DNA from: Viola odorata
Lineage: Eukaryota; Streptophyta; Magnoliopsida; Malpighiales; Violaceae
Length of the DNA: 64,000 nucleotides
Direction of reading: 5' to 3'
NCBI GenBank assembly: GCA_963691705.1
Contig: OY829539.1
Location: 44,401,656-44,465,655, forward strand
Shown: in pieces, positions 42,601-52,539 of the stretch
How positions within the stretch are numbered: position 1 is the stretch's first letter
Layout of the letters: every line of letters starts with the position of its first letter
The notes under the pieces: model-generated
Told to the model about the DNA's origin: nothing
Databases searched by the model: none
Seen by the model: the letters and a program-made list of their open reading frames with translations, nothing else
Translations under genes and position numbers: made by a program

Positions 42601-44941
42601 AATCTATAACTTTCAGATTAACTTCTATTAACTTGGCTGCATCCAGCTCATATACTGCTTCCTCAATCTCTTCCCTGACTTCCACTTTGCTTTCGAGCTC
42701 CTCGAGTTTAAAGTAATCAATGCTTCTTGTGAGAACATACTCAAGGGGATCTGCATTGTCAATTTCATAAATATCTTCATCATCCAGATCAATGACATTA
42801 ATAAAATTTAGACAATGTAAATCCTCTGGATATCGCATAGCATCGTACATGTTAAAAGAAATTATTTCTCCCATGAATTCTAGAGTTAAACAGCCACCAA
42901 AGACGTCAATTTTAGCTCGAGCAGTCCTTAAGAAAGGTCTGCCCAATAATATCTCAGTAGATTTAGTAGTCTGTTCGTTACCCATGTCAACTATATAGAA
43001 ATCTGCAGGGAAAACAAAGTCATTGACTTGTACTAACACATCTTCTACAACACCTACAGGGTAAATTATAGATCGATCTGCTAATTGAATAACAAGCCTT
43101 GTTTCTTTTAATTCTCCAATGTTCAAGCTGTTAAAAATTGTCAAAGATAACACATTTATGCCTGCTCCCAAATCACATAAAGCCTTCTCGATCTTCTGTT
43201 CTCCAATTTGGCAAGGTATCACGAATGTCCCTCCGTCTTTACATTTGTTTGGTAGCTTCTTTTGGAAGACGGCTGAAACATTCTCGTTCATGTTTATCCT
43301 TTCTACCCCTGCAAGTATCTTCTTATTAGTACATAGCTCCTTTAAGAATTTTTCATATTTTGGAACCTGTGCTATCATATCTAATAAAGGAACATTAACT
43401 GCTACCTTTCGAAAAAGATCCAAAATTGCTTTTTCTTCCTTAACCTTCTTGGTCTTTTCAGACCTGTCAGGGAAAGGAAGGCGAATTACCTGGTCCTTCT
43501 TGGTGGTAGCTACTTTAGGAGTAGGGGTTGTATGTACTGGAGTTTCTGGAATTACCTCAACTTCTGCTTCAATTTGGTCTGATATAGGTGTATCAGATTT
43601 CTTCATTCCCATCCCTGGGGTCTCCGTGCCACTCCTCAACGTCATAGCTGAGACGTTGTGCTTTGGGTTATCTACTGTTGATGCTGGTAACCTGGCTCCC
43701 TGCTCATTGTTGTTTATATTCAGTTGTGTAATCTGTTTCTCAACGTTCGAAAGAGATGCTTGAGTTGCTTTCATAAACTGGCTAAGAGTTTCCTTTATTC
43801 CATCCACTGTTGTTGCCAGTGGCTGTTGTGGAATGGGGTTTTGGGGAGCATTGGGTCTGGGCACGAAATTTTGTAAGTTCATGGGAGGAGGAGGCATTTG
43901 ATTTGGGTAGGATTGGTTCTGGCTATAGTTTGGCTGAACTATGGTGTTGGAATTCATATTTTCCTTCCAACCTGGGTTGTTATTATATTGATTAGGATTA
44001 AATCTTGGCTTGTGAGGTGGGAACCTTCCATATTGTTGATTGTATTGATTTGCTGCACTGACTTCTTCGGGTGTTCTAGTAACTAGCAAGCATTGATCCG
44101 AAGAATGTCCTTGCTGGCAGCATAAACCGCATGAGAAGGGTTGAATTTGTTGTACCTGAACCTGTTGACCTGCTTGGAGATTATCTAAACGGTTAGAAAT
44201 CTCAGTAAATTTTTGCTCAAAGAAAGATACATTACCTGTACTCGTGCCTCTGTCAGCTGGTCCATTTTGGTAGCAATTTTCTGCCAATGTCTGGAGTAGA
44301 TTGTTGGCTTTTGTCAAAGTGCAATCCTGGAGGGCACCTCCTGCTGCTCCATCTAGCATCACCTTGTCCCTATGGATCATACCATCGTAGAAGTACTGGA
44401 TCAGATTTTGATCCGAGACTCCATGATTCGGACAGATCTCTTGTAGGTCTTTATAACGTTGGTAATCCTCTCCAAAATCCTCGCTCGGATCCTGGTGAAT
44501 GGATACGATGTTCTTTCTGGCATTTCCAGCCTTGGTGGAAGACCAATATTTATTTAGGAACACCGTCAACATTTGGGGCCATGTTGTGATAGAGTTGTGC
44601 TGCAAACTTAGAAACCAGTTCCTAGCCTTGTCCTCAAGAGTCCAAGGAAAAGCTCTAAGTTTGGCTCTGTTGATATCCACCCTAGGTGGTTTGAGGGTTT
44701 CACACTCCCAATGGAGGCTTTGAAGGTGTTTAAATGGGTTCTCACTTGGCAGGCCATAGAATTTCTTAAGGTTGTGAATAGTATTGGGTTTTAAATTCCA
44801 ATCATTTTCAGCTGGTGGGTACTGGATACAGAAATAGGTATCTGGTGGTGGTCCATCATTGTGATACTGCCTAAGAGTCTGCTCAGGTGGTGGTGGTGGC
44901 GGTGGAACATTGTCCTCTTGATCTGGATTGGGGTTTTCCAT
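39617..44941 (-). pseudogene. Athila gag-pol, one frame with a single TAG
   Basis: One reading frame of 1775 codons, with a TAG at 41684-41686 in reverse transcriptase after KCHFMVN. Order: Gag capsid (WTLEDKARNWFLSL, FLNKYWSSTKAGNARK), zinc knuckle CGLCCQQGHSSDQC, protease with ALCDLGAGINVLSL, reverse transcriptase (WRVCIDYRRLNSATRKD, RMPFGLCNAPATFQ, VFMDDFTVYG), RNase H (YCASR-type stretch at about 41300, [12 protein letters not shown]) and integrase (CPNCQKVG finger, [10 protein letters not shown] core, [11 protein letters not shown]). The integrase second Asp is replaced (LIRHRGTHF instead of a D before RGT), so integration would be defective even without the stop. The C-terminus carries the [10 protein letters not shown] stretch. 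Gag starts after a leader with the primer site. Confidence 0.9.
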
Positions 44942-45176
44942 TTCTGGTTGGTCTAGGACAGGGTTGTTTCTAGGTGCAAAGGATGAACCTTCTCCCTGGT
45001 CTGGGATAGGGTTGAACGAGTGCGATTGCTCAGAGCTTACTTCTGGCTCATACCTCTGTCTCTTGGTGCGCTTCCGTTATTGTGTTTCCTCACGTGTAAT
45101 TTCTGGGTTATATTGGATTAATGGCTCACCTGAAGACCTGGTCATAAACAAACAAAGAAAATTATTTAATACCGTT

Positions 45177-45197
45177 GAATCCCCGGCAACGGCGCCA
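45177..45197 (-). promoter_or_regulatory. Athila primer-binding site, tRNA-Asp type
   Basis: On the minus strand TGGCGCCGTTGCCGGGGAT lies five bases after the 5' LTR end. It complements the 3' end of plant tRNA-Asp(GUC), the usual Athila primer. Confidence 0.85.
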
Positions 45198-45202
45198 AAA
45201 TT

Positions 45203-46583
45203 TGATGGGTGCCGAGACCGTCAAAATAAATTAAGTTACAATTTACCATGAACGTATATAATTTAATTGCAGTATGTGGTAAAAGGATCGTTCCTCAGAG
45301 ATTCGGTGGATTAAAATCAATTCTTTGTATTAATTTAAAAGGGTGGTAAATACCAATATGAGTTGTTGGTTGGTTGCAAGTAATTTAGATTAACAGAATT
45401 AAACAAAACAAAAGATGTAGTGGATGATGACTTCCCAGTAAGGATTTCTTATAGCTCATGATTCGAATAAGTTGATCATAGATGCAAGAGTGGTAAACAC
45501 TAAACTTATAGGAAGGCTATAGAGACCAGGTATTGGTCACCTAGATCTCCTACTTTCCTCCTATACAAGACTTCCAAAGAGACTCTATTGGAGGTCCCTA
45601 ATCACCCTAACAATCCTAAGAGACACTCTATAGGATTTAATCAGGGCAATTGATAGATGCAGGGAAAGACCTAATCCCAGGCCTGGGATAGAGATTCGTG
45701 TCTATCCTATAAACCAGATCTGATCCTTCTTCTAGCTGTCACCAGCTAGTTGCCTTCGTATTTCTCTTGGCAATGTAGACTCCAAAGCCGCCAGAAAAGA
45801 CTGTAATCGTCCAAACCTTATGTGAAGTTGATCAGACTTTACTAAGAACAGGGGCAAACTGTCATGCAAACAAGAAGAATAAGAATACAAGTATGGTGTG
45901 TGTGAAGTGCTATTTGATCTCACAACCTAGGAATCATGGCTTCGAATCCTTACTAAGAAGAGGGCGTTTAGCCTATAAGAGACATAACAATAATAATAAT
46001 AAATGAGATGTACATAAATTGAATCCGAATTATATTGAAAATAAGAGAATAGTTTAAGCTGCAACAAAGGTAGAAAATTCGAGAGAGAGAAGATATGAAC
46101 CTTTTCTTCTCAGCGGCAGCTTTAAATAGGAAAAACCTATCTCTAGTTCAAAGTTCAAAAGACGAAGAGAAGATTGATATCTATTCTTGCGGGATTGTTT
46201 ATTTAAATACAAAAAGAGGGGATTGGTAATTCTAATCGATGAAGGATCTAGTTACAGATGAACTTCTTTTCTTTCGGAAGACTCCAGCTAGATTCTTCAA
46301 ATCCGCTCACGGCCCATGAATCAATCTTGTGGCCTAGATAGCTTTTAAGTCGGTTGACTCTGGTCAACGCTTCCAAATCCTCGGCTTATCCCAAGTCTGG
46401 GATCCTATCTTTCTTTGCTAAGCAAAACAGCTCTGATAGAGTCTCTTTTGGCTCCTATTGGTAATTTTTGCTCCTCAGCAGTGTCTCTGTAGAAAAGGAG
46501 TGAAAGAGCAACAATTAGCAGTATCATCATCCCAAAACAGAAGTAAAAGGATGATGAAAAGATGACTTTTTAGCGTTCTATCA
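45203..46583 (-). repeat. Complete 5' LTR of Athila, 1381 bp
   Basis: In element orientation it begins TGATAGAACGCT and ends GGCACCCATCA. The part 46020-46583 equals the truncated copy at 35357-35920. It contains the perfect palindrome ATCCCAGGCCTGGGAT at about 45674. A small AATAATAATAATAAAT run lies at about 45988. The minus-strand promoter should lie here, but no single box is convincing. Confidence 0.88.
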
Positions 46584-46979
46584 CGCACCGAGAAGGATAA
46601 TCATAATTACAAAATTAGATCATGTGATCAATGCCTGGTGGATATTCACACTGATCAAGAGATGCTGAAAAACCGCCCAATCAGTTAGCATTGAGAAGGC
46701 GGCGTGAAATTAATGCAAGAAACGGTTAGTAGCAACCTTTAATCACCATTTGGCGAATAAAGAAAAACAAGTCTTGTGGGAATCTGATCAACGGCATGCC
46801 AGTTTTCGGTTGGGCTAAGGTTAGTCCCAACTAACGCAATGTTTACACACCACAAAGAGCAGAAGGTCACAAGCAATATAACGGGAAAATATTTTATTTA
46901 TGGCCTAAACGGCCTAAACGCACATCTGCATACAATACAAAAGAAAAAGAAAAAGAAACAAAGGGACGGCTGCAAGCGG
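46584..46979 (+). other. Tat 3' region resumed after Athila
   Basis: This non-coding Tat sequence continues after the Athila insertion. It contains a run of AAGAAAAAGAAAAAGAAA at about 46942. No gene is called on either strand until the antisense ORF end at 46980. Confidence 0.4.
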
Positions 46980-47219
46980 TCAGGCATTGGACCCGGCGTC
47001 ATCATCTGGCACGGAAGGAATCTCCCTCAGAGCATCCGCCACATAAGTCAGTTCGGAGGAGGAAACCCTCATGCCCTTCAAGCAGCACGCCAGCAGATCT
47101 TTCCTTTGCTGCAGCATGGTGATGACCACTTGGATGCGAGAGACAGCGGCAGCCAACTTCGATACGCTCTCCAGAGGGCTAAAATCCTCCAAAGAAGACA
47201 AGCACAAAGATTCGTCCGA
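46980..47219 (-). pseudogene. Antisense ORF of the inner Tat copy, N-terminally truncated
   Basis: On the minus strand the frame reads LEDFSPLESVSKLAAAVSRI, MLQQRKDLLACCLKGM and SSSELTYVADAL, ending DDDAGSNA. It is homologous to the next antisense ORF (47352-47678). Tat-type elements are known to carry an extra antisense ORF near the 3' LTR; its function is unknown. Its beginning is replaced at about 47220 by a fragment of LTR. Confidence 0.6.
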
Positions 47220-47243
47220 CGTAAACACTGAGATTCGTCCGGC

Positions 47244-47351
47244 GCCATTTGGAACAATCATACTGACTCCGGCGCTTTGCAGGTACACCGGACGGCAAGC
47301 ACAGAGATTACGAACGGCCATCTTCCTCACCTACCCCTCTCCAGAAACCCG
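47244..47351 (+). repeat. Second inner-type Tat LTR fragment
   Basis: It matches the 3' end of the fragment at 24971-25287 (GAACAATCATACTGACT, CCGGCGCTTTGCAGGTACAC, GAATATTATTA), with an internal deletion of about 30 bp. It is closer to that copy than to the outer LTR. It lies exactly between the two antisense ORF copies. Confidence 0.75.
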
Positions 47352-47678
47352 AATATTATTAGAGGTCAATTCAGCGGAGGAAGCTCTCATACCCTTCAAA
47401 CAGCACCCCAGTAAGTCCTTCCTGTGTTGCAGCATATTGATGGTCACATGGATGTGAGAGACAGAAGTAGCTATCTTAGACACATTCTCCAGGGGGTTGA
47501 AATCCTCCATGAAAGCCATACCTTGCCGAGCCAATAGAGTATTTAGCATCCCTTGAAGCTGCAGAATATCTTCAGAAGTCTTGGTCACCATAGACTCTAG
47601 AAAACCAATGTCAGCCAGGGTAAGACTCTTCAAAGTATGAGCTTTTGATATCAGAATTTTTTTGGTCACTTCATCCAT
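47352..47678 (-). CDS. Antisense ORF of the outer Tat copy, C-terminus replaced
   Basis: The frame starts MDEVTKKILISKAHTLKSL, includes TSEDILQLQGMLNTLLARQG and EDFNPLENVSKIATSVSHI, then MLQHRKDLLGCCLKGMRASS. The last residues (NNIRVSGEG) come from the adjoining LTR fragment. It is a predicted mostly helical protein with no known domain, and is about 45% identical by eye to the copy at 46980 over the shared part. Its own promoter would lie in the outer 3' LTR side, since it reads inward from that LTR. Confidence 0.5.
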
Positions 47679-47887
47679 AGTAGAAATACTGAGAAAGATG
47701 TAGAAAAGATGTGGAGAAACAGTTCAGAGAAAGATTCAATTTATAGGCCTAAGGGAATACCGATTTGAGAAGCGCGCCTCTAGAAAATTGAACCACCATC
47801 GTCACTACACAGACCGTTAAGTAGACAAGGCCGAAAATGGAACGGTAGCCCTTAGTAAACACTCGGGTTCATTTTCGGTTGGGTTTA

Positions 47888-48381
47888 TGATAACTATAGA
47901 AGTGATTTCAGGGGCATTTTTGTCCTTACACTCGATGGCAAGACCGGAGTACTATTGTTGTCACCTAGACTGAACTACTGTAGTTCTCGCCTCCTACTTC
48001 TTACTCGGAATCCCGGGATGGTCGACGTCAACCGGAGGGGGGGTCTCACAAGATATTTGTTCACACAAATGGCGTTATCCCATCCCTGGCGTTATAAGGC
48101 GTCAACTGAGAGCCCTGGGCGTTATCGACTTAAGATAACGCCCCCCCTCTAGGTAACGTCCGCTTCTTGCCTATAAATACCCCAACATTCAAGATAAAGA
48201 GGTAAGCCTAAACTAACTAGTCGAAGCTCTGCCATTTTGACCACTCATACTAACTTAAGCATCAGAGTTTTTACGCCGGAAACCCCCTCCGGCGCTTTGC
48301 ATGTACACCGAACGACGAGAACAGTAATTTCAGGAGGCCACTTTCCATACTCATCCCTCTCCAAAAGATCAAATACTATCA
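47888..48381 (+). repeat. 3' LTR of the outer Tat element
   Basis: 494 bp, TGATAACTATAG ... AAATACTATCA, followed by the target duplication TATTT. A TATAAATA box lies at about 48172. About 7% of positions differ from the 5' LTR by eye. Confidence 0.88.
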
Positions 48382-48386
48382 TATTT

Positions 48387-48703
48387 CTAATGATCTTAAT
48401 TTACACAAATTTAACTAATGATTTCCAAATAATCTTAATGTATAGATCGGACAGTTTAAGAAATGATCAACATACTTTATGGTAATTGAAAAAAAAAACT
48501 TTATGTCTATCCTATCTCTACCCCTCTTCCACTCGTTCCCATCAATTCTCATTCTCATTCCCTCTCCTAATAAATACCAAACAAAAGTATAATAGAGAAT
48601 GAAATTTTATGCTCATTCCCATTGTTTATACATTCTTACCAAACAAACCACATACTCAGTCCATAAAAGTAATGTTGGTTCATAACCAATAGATATATTA
48701 ATA
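48387..48703. other. Non-coding flank of the Tat insertion
   Basis: AT-rich DNA. Positions 48575-48660 contain TACCAAACAAA and CATTCCCATT words that may be a degraded MITE. No gene was seen. Confidence 0.35.
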
Positions 48704-49518
48704 TTAACACATCTTTTAACCCTACATTTGTCAAAAAAGTCTCAAATTGCACCCTACATTACCAATATTTCAAATTACACTCATTTATCTAATGTATCTC
48801 AATTTGCACCTTTATCTTATTCATTTTCAAAATTAAAGAATTTTTATTTTTTTTCCCTTCTCTTATTTTTCCTTCTCTCCATTTGCATGCGCCACCAACG
48901 GTTTCTTTTTAATTAGTAACAAAATGTTGATCATTATTGCATTAAAGACAACAAGTAGAAAATAAATACAAACATCACTATTCGGATTATCACATACCAT
49001 CCATAATTAAAATATGAAAAACAAGACCTATCCTATCAGTATCCTTATCTTTGAAATCAATAAATATTTACCATCCCCAACTTCACCATCATTAAGTTGG
49101 GAAAAAAAAGTACTCCTTCCGTTTTCGATTAATTGATACTTTTCTACGAATTTTCTGATTCATCTTCTCTTGTCATTTTATTTTTTTCGGAGCATATATT
49201 TTGTAAAAATGACAAATTAACCTTTCTACATCAACCCAATTTGATGATGGTTTGGTAATTTGAGTGAAAATTAGGAAAAAAATGAAACAATGTGGAATAA
49301 AATAAAATTAAACATTATAATTTTACATTTTGCTACTATTTCAAAGAGACACTTATTAAAAAACGGAGGGAGTAACATATAAGAAAATAAAATAATTTTT
49401 TTATAAATATAAAGTTCTTTAATTTCAAAAAATAAAGAAAAGGAGGGTATAAATTGAGATACGATGGAGCTTGCAATTTGAGACTTTTAATAAATGCACG
49501 AATCAAAACGTGTGTTAA
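48704..49518. mobile_element. Long-TIR MITE with a nested Stowaway
   Basis: The left arm (TTAACACATCTTTTAAC ... AAAAAGTCTCAAATTGCA ... TATCTCAATTTGCACC) and the reversed right arm (TTAACACACGTTTTGATTC ... AAAAGTCTCAAATTGCAAG ... GTATCTCAATTTATACC) are inverted repeats of about 170 bp. A Stowaway element occupies 49113-49372. The remaining core is non-coding. The superfamily is undecided; arm length suggests a Mutator-like origin. Confidence 0.55.
49113..49372. mobile_element. Stowaway MITE, 260 bp
   Basis: Ends TA|CTCCTTCCGTTTTCG and, reversed, TA|CTCCCTCCGTTTTTTAA with TA on both sides. This is a typical plant Stowaway, nested in the long-TIR MITE. Confidence 0.85.
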
Positions 49519-49530
49519 GCTAAAATAATT

Positions 49531-49800
49531 CTCCTTCTGTTTTTATATAACTGTCGTTTTCTAAAAAATATATTTTTCTATTTAATTATGACTTTTCGAT
49601 TTTTAACATAATTTTTTATATTTTCAAGGTCATTTTTGTAGTCTATGATAAAATTAACCCTAAATAATTTTGTAATAAAGAGGATGGGTTCATAATTAAT
49701 AAAAGTACTTTAATCAAAAATTATAAATAATTATTATCTAATTATTTTCTTGGTTGCTGTGAAAACTTAAAAAATTACAGTTATATAAAAATGGAGGGAG
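49531..49800. mobile_element. Stowaway MITE, 270 bp
   Basis: The left end CTCCTTCTGTTTTTATATAA and reversed right end CTCCCTCCATTTTTATATAA share the inner word CTGT(C/A). The right flank is TA; the left flank reads TT, so one target copy has changed. Confidence 0.8.
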
Positions 49801-50044
49801 TATTATATGTTCCCATAATTAAAAATTTGGGTGGAACATATAAACTACCTAATTAAAGCCCATGTTGATGGGTGCTGTTTGTTTTTCAATCGATTTATTA
49901 GACACTTTTTTTTATATTTGTAATATTTTATAAGAAATTTACTATGTAATTACGGAATGAATTTTTAGACCGGTTGTTTTAAAATTTCGAATGCTGACAT
50001 AACGCTATTTTAAATAACGATATTATAAATACATCCTAAAAAAT

Positions 50045-51626
50045 GAGAGGAAGTCACCCGAGAGTCCCTGCGGTTATTATTTTCATTTTAGTTGATTCCT
50101 AAAGCGATTTTTGGTTCAATTTGGTGCCTAACGTTATGCCCGTTAGGCACCCCAGGTCCTCGCCGTCAAATTCGACACTAACGGACACTAACGACCGTTA
50201 ACTCTCAATATTTTAATATTATCTTTAAAAAAACACATGACACTGGGCCCCACTAACAAGATTTTTGAGATTTCTTATTTTCTTAATATCTTTAATATTA
50301 GTTTTATTAATTAGTTAATTTATTTTTAAAAATAAAAATTAATAAAACTCAAGTTAAAAAAACAAAAAAAAATATATTAAAAAATAACCGGCATAATCTA
50401 GAAAAAATAATGCAATTAATCTAATAATTTAAAAAAATAATATAATTAATTTAATATAAAAAATTCAAAAAAATAATGTAATTAATTTAAAAAATTATCC
50501 CTCGTGCTCAAAGATCATCTCACCCAACCTCAGTCTCCCACCATCTCTCAACATCAGATCAGATCTGGCGGTTGTTAAACGTCTTTTGCCGAAAAAAATA
50601 AAAAGAGAAAGAAAGAAGAAAAGGCTCTAACTCGTTAACCCATCTGCTCCTATTTTAGTTTTTCTTTTCTTTTCAAATCCTCATTGATAGCCAAATCTTT
50701 GGCAACCCTGAACCACCTCTGTCTTCTCTGTATCCAGTCCAAGCTATAAAAAGCCAAGCAACATATAGAAGCCATTGGTCTCATGCCGTCAAGCTCACAA
50801 GAAATCGACTTTGGATCGATGTTTCGGCAAACTAGAATCGAGTGGTTGTGGGAAGTGGCGGTGGTTCGACTCCCCATCAAGAGCGTCAAGAAAACATTTA
50901 CATCCACATCGTCTTCCTCTTCCGACCAAGAAAAATGTCCATTAGCAGAAGAGAAATCGTTCGAGGAGAAATCAGCAATCAAGGAAGAGAAGCAGAAGAA
51001 ACAGTGTCGTTTCTTGCTGGAATTGACAAGAGAAGAGATCGACAAAGATTTACTTGCCATAACTGGAAAATAGCCAAGCAGTAGACCGAGGAAGAGAAAA
51101 ATGGAAAGAGATAACTAGAGAGAGAACCATATTTTTCCTGGTCTTTCCCTTTCCTTTATTTCCAAATTCAGATAGTTTTCTTTTCTCTTTTTATTGTTTA
51201 GTGCGCAATTTAGATAACAATTTTGGATTAAATCGAAGAATAGTAAATGTATTCCTTTATTCATATGTTAACACTATTTAATAAATTTTGGATTTTAGAA
51301 TTTTAATAATCTTTTTTTTAACTTAAGTTTTATTAAAAAGGATTTAAAAATAAATTAACTAATTAATAAAACTAATATTTTAGATATTAAGAAAATAAGA
51401 AATCTGAAAAATTGGTTAGTGGGGGCAGTGTCATGTGCTTTTTCAGAGATAATATTAAAATATTGAGAGTTAATGGTCGTTAGTGTCTGTTAGTGTCGAA
51501 TTTGACGGCGGGGACCTGGGGTGCCTAACAGGCATAACGTCAGGCACCAAATTGAACCAAAAATCGCTTTAGGGATCAACTAAAATGAAAATAATAACCG
51601 CAGGGACCCCCGGGTGACTTCTCCCC
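50045..51626. mobile_element. Long-TIR (MULE-like) element carrying a DUF1639-like gene piece
   Basis: The arms at about 50045-50373 and 51295-51626 are near-perfect inverted repeats of roughly 330 bp. Both contain AAGTCACCCG, CCCTGCGGTTATTATTTTCA, GCGATTTTTGGTTCAATTTG, GCACCCCAGGTCC and GTCAAATTCGACACTAAC in the same order. The interior (50500-51200) is GC-richer and holds a gene-like frame. Arm length and the foreign interior match Pack-MULEs. No transposase is present. The terminal 9-bp duplication could not be confirmed. Confidence 0.72.
50750..51115 (+). pseudogene. Captured DUF1639-like gene fragment
   Basis: The plus-strand frame (ATG 50783, stop 51071-51073) ends in LELTREEIDKDLLAITGK, then the stop TAG, then PSSRPRKRKMERDN in the same frame. 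This matches the start of the plant DUF1639 motif (Ser/Thr-R-E-E-I, D, TG, Pro, RPKKR). The rest of that motif (VQKQLD, FPGLWL) is missing because the right TIR begins soon after. The upstream part is Ser-, Lys- and Glu-rich, as in that family. A longer open frame on the opposite strand (51060-50650, 136 codons) has no recognisable domain. The biochemical role of DUF1639 proteins is unknown to me. Confidence 0.5.
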
Positions 51627-52539
51627 ACATACTGGTAAGGTGTGTAAGTGGTCATCTCTTTGTGCCAGAATAAGAAAATCGGATCCTGTTCCTCTAATGT
51701 TGATTAAAACATAACCTATCATGTTAGGTCAATCTCATCCATTCATTACAAATAGATGGTTGAGATTTGATTGTGGTTTCTTAAATCTTAATAGACAGCA
51801 AAAATTAAGTTGCTTTCTATTTTTGGACTCCTGTCATATATTATATTTGTTAAATTCTAATGATAACTATTAAGTTCCTACCATCTTTGTACTAAAAAAT
51901 TGTATAAATATACGATTATTCTATTGGAGATAATGTAATATACAAACTATATTCAATATCATTAAAATATCTCAATATTTCCAGAAAACTTTAAAACAAA
52001 AATTGCGAACCAATGGAAAAAATATCAATTATAGCCAAGTTTGAGTTAAAATAGTTTATACTTTTTTAGTTTATACCGCATTAAAATAATTTGATTCAAG
52101 GGTTTGTGATGTGTGTTATGATTATATATGAGTGACAGTGATGAAGTTTTTACCGAAAAGATAAATGACAATATTTTTTATGAAAAAATATAATTGAGTG
52201 GTATTTTTTGTTTGTAACGCTGGGATTTAACGGTTTTTTTTATCTCAACCAAACGCAATCATGTTCGGAATCTCAGAATTTCGAGTTATTTTCTTCCTAA
52301 TTCCACCCATCAAATGTACTCTAAAGGTGATAATCTTTTCTCAAGATAAGTAGTATATATTTTTCTTTTTTATGTATGTAAAAAAAGGAAGTAATTTAAT
52401 TATTTGTAATGAATAGACACATTGACCAATAATCATGATTTAATCCAGAGGAATACAAGAAAACCTATTGGTCATAACGAGCAGGTGAAAATAGTGGCAG
52501 ACTTGCAGTGGCGGAAGACTGACTCCACAGATACATAAA
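51627..52539 (+). promoter_or_regulatory. Upstream region of PGLP2
   Basis: These 0.9 kb between the MULE-like element and the PGLP2 start would hold its promoter and leader. The sequence is AT-rich, so TATA-like words (for example TATAAATATA at about 51903 and TATATATTTT at 52352) are not decisive. No other gene was seen. Confidence 0.3.

Larger units (their letters stand above)
35357..46583 (-). mobile_element. Athila-type Ty3/gypsy retrotransposon, 3' LTR truncated
   Basis: Minus-strand element inserted in the Tat 3' region. The 5' LTR is 45203-46583 (1381 bp, starting TGATAGAACGCT in element orientation). The 3' LTR survives as 564 bp at 35357-35920. A tRNA-Asp-type primer site, one long gag-pol frame with a single stop, a third ORF after integrase and a polypurine tract are present, which is the Athila layout. 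The two LTR copies differ at about nine of 564 positions, so the insertion is young. Loss of about 817 bp of the 3' LTR removed one target-site copy. Confidence 0.88.
23550..48381 (+). mobile_element. Tat/Retand-type Ty3/gypsy retrotransposon with nested insertions
   Basis: Long terminal repeats TGATAACTATAGAAGTGATT ... AAATACTATCA occur at 23550-24045 and 47888-48381, with the target duplication TATTT at 23545-23549 and 48382-48386. By eye about 34 of roughly 495 LTR positions differ. The interior carries gag, protease, reverse transcriptase, two RNase H domains and integrase on the plus strand, and an antisense ORF near the 3' end. Dual RNase H and an antisense ORF are known traits of the Tat lineage. 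The outer copy contributes only its LTRs, a 5' gag piece and the 3' end. The middle comes from a related copy joined at 24970 and 47352. An Ogre-like solo LTR and an Athila element are inserted further inside. Confidence 0.85.

Noticed and set aside
43119..43763. 214-codon plus-strand frame within Athila
   Set aside because: It is the opposite-strand shadow of gag/protease coding sequence with no domain.
50650..51060. 136-codon minus-strand frame in the second long-TIR element
   Set aside because: It is longer than the plus-strand frame, but only the plus frame shows a family motif (DUF1639 start).
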